Positions 7,776 to 13,590 of a stretch of DNA of 64,000 nucleotides are shown here, one piece after another. The DNA comes from UBA6985 sp946536225 (GTDB lineage Bacteria; Bacillota_I; Bacilli_A; RF39; UBA660). The notes under the pieces are model-generated. The model ran no database searches. It saw nothing but the letters and a program-made list of their open reading frames with translations, and was not told the origin of the DNA. Made by a program: the position numbers and the translations under genes. The stretch covers positions 310,001 to 374,000 of the forward strand of contig CAMNEE010000002.1 of NCBI GenBank assembly GCA_946536225.1, in the 5' to 3' direction. Position 1 is the stretch's first letter. Each line of letters begins with the position of its first letter.

Positions 7776-8357
7776 ATGGTAATTACATTAGATGGTTTAA
7801 GTGGAACTGGTAAAAGTTCTATATCAACTCTTTTAGCAAAAGATTTGAATTTAAAACAAATTAGTTCAGGAGATTATTTTAGAACATTTGCATATCTATT
7901 AGAAAAGAATAAATTAGATATAAATGAGGAGACAATTAAGTATTTTAAAACACTTAATATTGAAAGGAAAAAAGGAAGACTTTATTTAAATGATGAAGAT
8001 ATAACATCTCATATTAAAACCAAGAATAATAATATAGAGTCTGCTCGTATAGCAAATGAAAAACTAATACAAGATCTTGTTGATGAAATAGAACATAGAG
8101 AATTAACTAGTAATTCTATTATAGATGGAAGAGATGTTGGAGTTCGTTTTGGTGATGCGGACTTCAAGTTCTTCTTAACAGCAAGTAATGCTAATAGACT
8201 AACTCGTGCTAATATGACTGAAGATGAAATAAAAGAAAGAGATAAATGGGATTTAAAAGGTAATATTAGAAAGAGTAATGATATTATTGAAATAAATACT
8301 GATGGTAAAACATTAGGTGAAATAGAAAAAGAAATATTAGATATTATAGGAGAGTAA
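7776..8357 (+). CDS. cmk: Cytidylate kinase (CMP/dCMP kinase family)
   Basis: 193 residues, slightly shorter than the usual 215-225. The P-loop is LDGLSGTGKSS at the N-terminus, SSGDYFR is the NMP-binding segment and IIDGRDVGVRFGDADFKFFL is the diagnostic Cmk core (GRDxG). It would phosphorylate CMP and dCMP with ATP in the cytoplasm. The closest alternative is the archaeal-type short cytidylate kinase. Good AAGGTGAG site. The ASCH gene follows 4 bases later, so the two are probably one operon. Confidence 0.88.
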   Translation: MVITLDGLSGTGKSSISTLLAKDLNLKQISSGDYFRTFAYLLEKNKLDINEETIKYFKTLNIERKKGRLYLNDEDITSHIKTKNNNIESARIANEKLIQDLVDEIEHRELTSNSIIDGRDVGVRFGDADFKFFLTASNANRLTRANMTEDEIKERDKWDLKGNIRKSNDIIEINTDGKTLGEIEKEILDIIGE

Positions 8358-8361
8358 ATAT

Positions 8362-8691
8362 ATGAAAATGCATTTAGATGACGCATACTTTAACAAAGTA
8401 AAAAATGGTACTAAAACAATAGAAGTAAGACTTAATGATGAAAAAAGAAGAGAGCTTAAAGTAGGAGATATAATAGAATTTCAAAATAGAAAAACAAAAG
8501 AAGTAATTAACTGTAGAGTTAAAAATCTTTATATTTATAATAATTTTGAAGAATTATATAAAAAACATGATAAAATATCTTTAGGATATGAAGAAAGTGA
8601 TATTGCTAGTCCTTCAGATATGAGAGAATTCTACTCATTTGAAGACACAATAAAAAACGGGGTTGTAGCAATAGAAATAGAAGTGATTTAA
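8362..8691 (+). CDS. ASCH domain protein
   Basis: 109 residues. The N-terminal pattern (KNGTKTIEVRLNDEKRRELK, then VGDIIEF and strand-forming segments) matches the ASCH fold, a PUA-like beta-barrel thought to bind RNA or nucleosides; some members hydrolyse N4-acetylcytidine. It follows cmk by 4 bases, and a pyrimidine nucleotide-related function would suit that position, but this is inference. A second in-frame ATG two codons in is possible. Confidence 0.8.
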   Translation: MKMHLDDAYFNKVKNGTKTIEVRLNDEKRRELKVGDIIEFQNRKTKEVINCRVKNLYIYNNFEELYKKHDKISLGYEESDIASPSDMREFYSFEDTIKNGVVAIEIEVI

Positions 8692-9141
8692 GTGATTCAA
8701 AAAGTAACTCTAAAATATGTAGTTATAGCAAGTTTTATATTAGGTGTAATGTTTACTTTATCCTTTGGTATATATGGATATAGTTATTATGATATCTATT
8801 TACATCGTGATACAACAGGTGGCATAGTTGAAAAAGTAAACTTAAAAGATGGTACATCAGTTGTAAGATATACAGTAGAAGACATTACAGTTAAAAAGAC
8901 TATGCATTTTATAGATACAAATGTTAAAGAAGGAGACTCAATAACTATCTATTATGATAAACGTGATCCTGGAGCATCTTTTATCTATGAACAAGCTATG
9001 ATGATTTTTATTCTTTTCTTAATAGGAATATTCTCATTATGTGTATTTGTAGTAACATTTATTATCTATAAAAAAAGACCAAAAAAGAAAAGTGTAAAAA
9101 CTAAAAAAAAGAAAAGTGTAAAAGTTTTGTCAAAAAAATAA
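8692..9141 (+). CDS. Two-TM membrane protein, DUF3592-like
   Basis: 149 residues. Helices at about 8-30 and 103-127 flank an external beta domain (VVRYTVEDITVKK, then a GDSITIYYDKRDPG segment) that resembles DUF3592. The C-terminus is a Lys-rich cytoplasmic tail with KKKSVK repeats. Translation begins at GTG 8692, right after the ASCH stop; the next ATG would delete most of the first helix. Function unknown. Confidence 0.65.
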   Translation: MIQKVTLKYVVIASFILGVMFTLSFGIYGYSYYDIYLHRDTTGGIVEKVNLKDGTSVVRYTVEDITVKKTMHFIDTNVKEGDSITIYYDKRDPGASFIYEQAMMIFILFLIGIFSLCVFVVTFIIYKKRPKKKSVKTKKKKSVKVLSKK

Positions 9142-9201
9142 TCAAAAGATTATCAATTATAATTTATTAGTGTATATTGTAATTGTAGGGAGTGATTAAT
9201 A

Positions 9202-9411
9202 ATGAATTATCCATCTATTGATAAAATTTTAAACATAATTGGATCTAAATATATTCTTATTCATGTTGCTTCACAAAGAAGTAAACAAATAATTGAAAAT
9301 GGTTATCTTCAAAAGAAAGAATCTGAATATGTTTCCAAGAAAGAAATAGGTAGAGCTTTAGAAGAAATTGAAGCTGGATTAGTAAAAGTTATTAAAAAAG
9401 AGGATAATTAG
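9202..9411 (+). CDS. rpoZ: RNA polymerase omega subunit
   Basis: 69 residues. YPSIDKILNII at the N-terminus, the SKYILIHVASQRSKQI helix and KKEIGRALEEIEAG match omega, which binds the beta-prime C-terminus and helps assemble RNA polymerase. The usual neighbour gmk is not present. It has its own GGGAGTGAT site and ends in a terminator, so it appears monocistronic or joined with the membrane protein downstream. Confidence 0.92.
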   Translation: MNYPSIDKILNIIGSKYILIHVASQRSKQIIENGYLQKKESEYVSKKEIGRALEEIEAGLVKVIKKEDN

Positions 9412-9426
9412 TTATCCTCTTATTTT
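9396..9426 (+). terminator. Terminator after rpoZ
   Basis: AGAGGATAA (9399-9407) pairs with TTATCCTCT (9412-9420); the T-tract is broken (TATTTTG), so read-through to the next gene is possible. Confidence 0.6.
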
Positions 9427-9437
9427 GTGGAGGTTTT

Positions 9438-9773
9438 ATGTTAGTATTATTAGAAACATTTATTATCTTTATATTAAGTTTAGTAATATTTATAACTAGT
9501 AAGAATATTTTATACTATGTTACATTTGGTTTATTAATTGCAATGTTAATTCCTTTTATTAGATTACTATTTAAAAGAGGAACTAAAGCACTTAGTATAG
9601 GATATACATATACAAGTACAAATATAATATTAGTAGTATTAAATCTAATACTATATACATTATTTTTTATATTTAATATAAATGTTATTTTATACGTAAT
9701 TATTGGACTTAGTGGTTTAAAATTAGCAATTGATGTAGTAAAATTAATAACTGGAAGAGAAATTTTAATTTAA
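9438..9773 (+). CDS. Small four-helix membrane protein, unknown
   Basis: 111 residues, nearly all hydrophobic, with about four transmembrane helices (roughly 3-20, 24-44, 57-78, 81-100) and a single basic loop RLLFKRGTK between the second and third. I recognise no family. It has a clean GGAGG site 6 bases before the ATG and lies between rpoZ and the infC promoter. Confidence 0.7.
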   Translation: MLVLLETFIIFILSLVIFITSKNILYYVTFGLLIAMLIPFIRLLFKRGTKALSIGYTYTSTNIILVVLNLILYTLFFIFNINVILYVIIGLSGLKLAIDVVKLITGREILI

Positions 9774-9776
9774 TGC

Positions 9777-9804
9777 TTGACAAGACCATATTTCATGGTA
9801 TAAT
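9777..9804 (+). promoter_or_regulatory. Strong sigma-A promoter of infC-rpmI-rplT
   Basis: Perfect TTGACA (9777-9782), 16-base spacer with extended -10 TGG, perfect TATAAT (9799-9804). The -10 lies about 200 bases before infC, giving a long leader. Confidence 0.9.
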
Positions 9805-9811
9805 CAAATTG

Positions 9812-9990
9812 TTTTAAAAAGGAAAGCGATGTATCCACATCCACCCGAGTTGTGCGAATAGTACTGGGTAAGAAAGCCAAATATAAGTTATTAAAAATAT
9901 TAAATTCTATTGATAATTTTTTATAATGTAAAAAAGGTTTTTAAAGTGGATACAATTTGTATTCACTTTTTATTATTTAAAGTTAAGTTA
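9812..9990 (+). ncRNA. Regulatory leader of infC operon, probably L20-type
   Basis: The untranslated leader contains GTATCCAC (9831-9838), complementary to GTGGATAC (9946-9953) in the 5' arm of the terminator below, so two mutually exclusive folds are possible: a long-range antiterminator or the terminator. The GC-richer core at 9839-9890 (CCACCCGAG ... CTGGGTAAGAAAGCC) resembles the L20 leader of Firmicutes, in which excess L20 binds an rRNA mimic and promotes termination. The class assignment is from memory; a covariance search would settle it. Confidence 0.6.
9943..9971 (+). terminator. Attenuator terminator in the infC leader
   Basis: AAAGTGGATAC (9943-9953) pairs with GTATTCACTTT (9959-9969) with one G-U pair and a 5-base loop, followed by U-rich sequence. 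It lies 36 bases before the infC start and its 5' arm overlaps the possible antiterminator pairing. Confidence 0.75.
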
Positions 9991-10006
9991 AGTGGAGGTG
10001 TTTAAC

Positions 10007-10555
10007 ATAGCAAATTTCAATAATAAAAAACAAAACAAAGACGAATTACCAATTAATGACAGAATTAGAGTTCCTGAAGTAATGTTAATAGGACCAAATG
10101 GAGAACAAATGGGCACTAAGAGTATTGAGTTCGCAAGAACAATTGCTCAAACAGCAGGACTTGATCTTGTTCTTATGAATCCTGGTAATGATCGTGCTGT
10201 AGCTAAAATCATGGATTACAACAAATTCAAATATGAAAAGAGCAAGAAACAAAAAGAAGCACTTAAGAAACAAAGAGCAGCTTCTAAAGACTTAAAAGAA
10301 TATCAATTATCAGCAAAGATTGATATTCATGACTTTGATACTAGAGTTAAGAATTCTCGTGAATATTTACTTAAAGGTCATAAGATTAAAGTAACTATTC
10401 GTTTTAGAGGAAGAGAAATGGCTCATACAGAAATTGGTGAAGAAGTTATGTTACGTTTTGCTGATGCTTTAAAAGAAGTATCAACTATTGAAAGCAAACC
10501 TAATCTAGAAGGTAGAACAATGACTATGTTCTTAGCACCTATAAGCAATAATTAA
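10007..10555 (+). CDS. infC: Translation initiation factor IF-3, probable AUA start
   Basis: 183 residues with IF3 N-domain (DRIRVPEVMLIGPNGEQMG), linker and C-domain (KVTIRFRGREMAHTEIG). IF3 blocks premature 50S joining and rejects non-canonical start codons. The best ribosome site is GGAGG at 9994-9998; eight bases later stands ATA (10007-10009), giving a protein that begins Met-Ala-Asn-Phe. The in-frame GTGs at 9992 and 9998 overlap that ribosome site and there is no nearby ATG. A non-standard start codon is a known feature of infC and underlies its autorepression. First gene of the infC-rpmI-rplT operon. Confidence 0.93.
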   Translation: MANFNNKKQNKDELPINDRIRVPEVMLIGPNGEQMGTKSIEFARTIAQTAGLDLVLMNPGNDRAVAKIMDYNKFKYEKSKKQKEALKKQRAASKDLKEYQLSAKIDIHDFDTRVKNSREYLLKGHKIKVTIRFRGREMAHTEIGEEVMLRFADALKEVSTIESKPNLEGRTMTMFLAPISNN

Positions 10556-10567
10556 GGAGGAAAAAAG

Positions 10568-10762
10568 ATGGCAAAAAATAAAATGAAAACTCATAAAGCA
10601 ACTGCTAAAGTTTTAAAGAAACACAAAAGTGGAAAATTAACTTACATGAAGAGTGGTAGTACTCATAAAACTGCAAAAGATTCTTCTAAACAAGTAAGAC
10701 AAAGAAGAAACAAAGGACAATTAGCGAAAGGAATAGCAAAGAGACTTAAGAAAGTTATCTAA
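10568..10762 (+). CDS. rpmI: Ribosomal protein bL35
   Basis: 64 residues, the standard length. KMKTHKATAKVLKKHKSGK and the closing KGIAKRLKKVI region match bL35 of the large subunit. AAGGAGGA site 7 bases upstream; 12 bases after infC and 18 before rplT, the conserved order. Confidence 0.96.
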   Translation: MAKNKMKTHKATAKVLKKHKSGKLTYMKSGSTHKTAKDSSKQVRQRRNKGQLAKGIAKRLKKVI

Positions 10763-10780
10763 TCTATTAAGGTGAATTAA

Positions 10781-11329
10781 ATGACAAGAGTTAAAGGCGG
10801 AAACGTTGCAAAGAATAGACGTAGAAAAGTTTTAAAAAGAGCTAAAGGTTACTTTGGTTCAAAACACAGATTATTCAAAACTGCTCAAGAACAATTAATG
10901 CATTCAGGACATTATGCTTATAGAGACAGAAAGATGAATAAGAGAAACTTCAGAAAGTTATGGATTACAAGAATTAATGCTGCTTGTAGAATGAATGATA
11001 TTTCTTACTCAAGATTTATCAATGGACTTTCTAAAGCTGGAGTTATTATCAATAGAAAGATGCTTTCAGAAGTAGCTATCGATAATGCTAAATTATTTGC
11101 ATCATATGTTGAAATTGCTAAAGATGCTTTAGCTGGTAAAACAGTTAAAACTGCTGAAGTTAAAAAAGCTAACAAAGAAGTAGCTGCTGCTACTCCAGAA
11201 GTTGAAGCTGAAGCTACTGATTTAAATTCATTAAAAGTTGCTGAATTAAGAGAAATGGCTACTGCTAATGGAATTAAAGATGCTGCATCAATGAAAAAAG
11301 CTGAATTAGTTGAAGCTTTAAGCAAGTAA
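10781..11329 (+). CDS. rplT: Ribosomal protein bL20 with extra C-terminal Rho_N-like domain
   Basis: Residues 1-118 are an ordinary bL20 (RVKGGNVAKNRRRKVLKRAK, GRR-type basic N-terminus, MNDISYSRFINGL). bL20 is an early assembly protein and, in Firmicutes, the repressor of its own operon. Here the chain continues to residue 182: a Lys/Ala/Glu linker (119-146) and then LNSLKVAELREMATANGIK ... MKKAELVEAL (about 147-182), which has the helix pattern of the Rho N-terminal/SAP-like fold. The reading frame is continuous with no sign of a frameshift, so this is a true extension. The added module could bind RNA or DNA. Confidence 0.93.
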   Translation: MTRVKGGNVAKNRRRKVLKRAKGYFGSKHRLFKTAQEQLMHSGHYAYRDRKMNKRNFRKLWITRINAACRMNDISYSRFINGLSKAGVIINRKMLSEVAIDNAKLFASYVEIAKDALAGKTVKTAEVKKANKEVAAATPEVEAEATDLNSLKVAELREMATANGIKDAASMKKAELVEALSK

Positions 11330-11350
11330 TTAAAATAAACAAATATCAAT

Positions 11351-11374
11351 AAAAACACCATATGGTGTTTTTTT
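11351..11374 (+). terminator. Terminator of infC-rpmI-rplT
   Basis: Palindrome AAAACACCATATGGTGTTTT followed by a long T-tract, about 20 bases after rplT. Confidence 0.9.
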
Positions 11375-11423
11375 TATTGCATATTTTTGCTATAATACAG
11401 TCAAGAAAGTTGGAGGTGTTTAT

Positions 11424-12032
11424 ATGGCGCGTGAGAAAAATACAAAGAAGAGTAATAAACATGTAGATGCAATATTAATACTTTTAATTTCAGTAATTAT
11501 TATTGCTGTTATTATATTAGGAGTTGTTCTTATCATCTCATTTAAACATCCTGAAGAAAATACTCCTGATAAGAACCCTGGATTAGTAACTGATACTAAA
11601 GAGTCTTATCAAAAACATTTAGAAAGCTTACTTAATGATGACTCAGTAAAAGAGATTCCTCTTACTGATGCAGCAACCGAAAATTCATATGTTGTATTAG
11701 GAACAGATAATCTAGTTTACTTAGTTAAAAATACAGACAACCAAGATGATATTCCAGGAGCATCAGGAACTGTTACAAAAGGGAATAAATACGAGGGTAT
11801 TACAAATGTAGCTGATATTATGTCAGTTAAAACAGTTGATTCATTTGGTGTATATGCCTTAACTAGTGAAGGCACATTATATATTCTTGATTTAGATAAT
11901 AATACTGCTTCTTCATCTATTACTCACTCATATAATTGTAATGGCGAAGTAATAGAAGTATATAGTCAATTAAATGAATTATATGTAAAGCTTTATGATC
12001 AAACATCAGCAAAATTCGGAGAGATTTGTTAA
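11424..12032 (+). CDS. Bitopic membrane protein, unknown
   Basis: 202 residues. A basic cytoplasmic tail (1-13), one strongly hydrophobic helix (about 14-39), a Pro/Glu-rich spacer and an external domain (about 75-202) with repeated short strands such as YVVLGTDNLVYLVKN and VYALTSEGTLYILD, suggestive of a small beta-propeller-like or beta-sandwich repeat. A TATAAT with TGC extension at 11388-11396 provides a promoter, and GGAGGTG precedes the ATG. No family recognised. Confidence 0.7.
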   Translation: MAREKNTKKSNKHVDAILILLISVIIIAVIILGVVLIISFKHPEENTPDKNPGLVTDTKESYQKHLESLLNDDSVKEIPLTDAATENSYVVLGTDNLVYLVKNTDNQDDIPGASGTVTKGNKYEGITNVADIMSVKTVDSFGVYALTSEGTLYILDLDNNTASSSITHSYNCNGEVIEVYSQLNELYVKLYDQTSAKFGEIC

Positions 12033-12039
12033 TGATAGT

Positions 12040-12066
12040 AAAAGATGATTTATAATCATCTTTTTC
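12040..12066 (+). terminator. Terminator before tdk
   Basis: AAAAGATGAT (12040-12049) pairs with ATCATCTTTT (12055-12064), followed by T-rich DNA. Confidence 0.8.
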
Positions 12067-12122
12067 TTTTGTATTTAATATAAATATTTAGTATAATTTT
12101 TTATAGGGTGGAGGATGATAAA

Positions 12123-12713
12123 ATGATTACAACTTTTGTTGGACCAATGTTCAGTGGTAAAAGTGATTCATTAATTAATATTTATAATAAAATTTGGAAT
12201 AAAAGCATAGTAATTGCTTTTAAACCTGCAAATGATTCAAGAGATGAAAATTTCATTAAATCAAAGAATTGGGAAACTAAAATTCCTGCTACATTTATAA
12301 GTGATTTAAGTGAGATTCGTCCATATTTAGAAGATGGTAAATATAAGACTGTTTTTATTGACGAAGCACAGTTTTTAAAAGGAGATGTAAGTGTACTTAC
12401 AGATCTTTCAGTAGACTATGATATTGATTTCTACATTGCAGGTCTTAATATGACAAGTGAACAAAAACCATTTGGAATTATGCCTCAAATACTAGCAGTT
12501 TCAAATGATATTCAAGTTATTACAGGTTTCTGTGAAGAATGTAATAAACCATCATATTATACTTACTATGAAGGTGAAAAAAGCAGTGATGTATTAGTAG
12601 GAGATAATAAATACAAGTCACTTTGTCCTGCTTGTATAGCCAAAAAGAATGCGAATACAAAGGCTAGAAGTAGACTTAAAAAAATAAGTCCTAGAGGGAG
12701 AGGGAAAAAATGA
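12123..12713 (+). CDS. tdk: Thymidine kinase
   Basis: 196 residues, type II (TK1-like) thymidine kinase that phosphorylates thymidine with ATP for salvage. FVGPMFSGKSDSLI is the P-loop, TVFIDEAQFLKGD the Walker B and catalytic Glu, YIAGLNMTSEQKPFG the lasso region, and the Cys pairs CEEC and CPAC form the structural zinc site. The ATG at 12123 is eight bases after GGAGG; an upstream GTG at 12108 overlaps that site. The stop TGA overlaps the ATG of the next gene by four bases (ATGA), so the two are translationally coupled. Confidence 0.95.
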   Translation: MITTFVGPMFSGKSDSLINIYNKIWNKSIVIAFKPANDSRDENFIKSKNWETKIPATFISDLSEIRPYLEDGKYKTVFIDEAQFLKGDVSVLTDLSVDYDIDFYIAGLNMTSEQKPFGIMPQILAVSNDIQVITGFCEECNKPSYYTYYEGEKSSDVLVGDNKYKSLCPACIAKKNANTKARSRLKKISPRGRGKK

Positions 12714-13513
12714 AAGGTAAATTAATTGTAATTGAAGGAACGGATTGTTCAGGCAAAGAAACACAAAGTAAGCTTTTAATTGAAAAATTAAGTAAGAAAA
12801 AAATAAATATAGAATATTTTGGATATCCAAATTACGAATCTCCTTCAGGAAAAATAATTGGGCTTCCATTTCTTGGTAAAAGCTACCTTGCTCATGAATT
12901 ATTAGATGATGTAAAAGAAGAAGTAAAAGAAAATTTAACAAATGTTGATGATTCTATTGTTGATAAAGTTTTAAATGAAGCAGGAGAAGCTCTAAGCAAA
13001 GGTTGGTTTAAGGAAGGCGCACCAAATGTAGATGGTAAAGTTGCATCTTTATACTATGCTGCTGATAGACTTTATAATAACAGTTATATTTTAGATAAAG
13101 TTAACAATGGAACTAGTTTAATTCTTGATAGATATGTTTATTCAAACATGGCTCATCAAGCAGGTAAATATGAAGAAGAAAGCAAACGTAATGAAATGTA
13201 TAAATGGCTTGAAGAACTAGAGTTTAAAACTCTAGGTTTACCAACACCAGATGTAAAAATTTTCTTACATATGCCAGTTCCATATATAAATTTACTTAAG
13301 GCTAAAAGAGAAGAAAAACTTGATGAAAATGAAAAGGATATTTCTTATTTATATAAGGCTGAAAAATCATACTTAGAAGTAGCAAAAAAATATAAATTTA
13401 TTGTTATTGAATGTATAAAAAATAGTGATTCTGAAGTCTCTTTAGAAAATATAAAATCTATCGAAGAAATAAACGAAGAAATACTTGGAAAAGTTATGAA
13501 TTTAATCAAATAA
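12710..13513 (+). CDS. Thymidylate kinase-like protein, long form
   Basis: 267 residues, against about 210 for standard Tmk. The P-loop reads IEGTDCSGKETQSKLL; DRYVYSNMAHQAG is the DRY/H motif of dTMP kinases and VKIFLHMPV the following strand. Extra length comes from an acidic helical insert (about 65-110) and a C-terminal extension. The pairing with tdk by a 4-base overlap makes phosphorylation of dTMP made by tdk the natural role. Position of the P-loop Glu, where Thr or Ser is usual, sets it apart from the common form and it may be a paralogue of a housekeeping tmk elsewhere. Confidence 0.8.
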   Translation: MKGKLIVIEGTDCSGKETQSKLLIEKLSKKKINIEYFGYPNYESPSGKIIGLPFLGKSYLAHELLDDVKEEVKENLTNVDDSIVDKVLNEAGEALSKGWFKEGAPNVDGKVASLYYAADRLYNNSYILDKVNNGTSLILDRYVYSNMAHQAGKYEEESKRNEMYKWLEELEFKTLGLPTPDVKIFLHMPVPYINLLKAKREEKLDENEKDISYLYKAEKSYLEVAKKYKFIVIECIKNSDSEVSLENIKSIEEINEEILGKVMNLIK

Positions 13514-13541
13514 TCAGTTAAATTAATTGATTATTTTTTTT
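13508..13541 (+). terminator. Terminator after tdk-tmk
   Basis: A near-perfect stem between AAATAATCAGTTAA and TTAATTGATTATTT with one G-U pair, ending in a run of eight T. It separates the salvage pair from the T4SS locus. Confidence 0.8.
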
Positions 13542-13590
13542 GTATAAATTATAATTAAAAAGAGAGATTATGTAGGAAGAAGGAAAATAT

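Noticed and set aside
12618..12941. Minus-strand frame across the tdk/tmk junction
   Set aside because: Overlaps two well-supported coupled genes; Leu-rich shadow of Lys/Glu codons.
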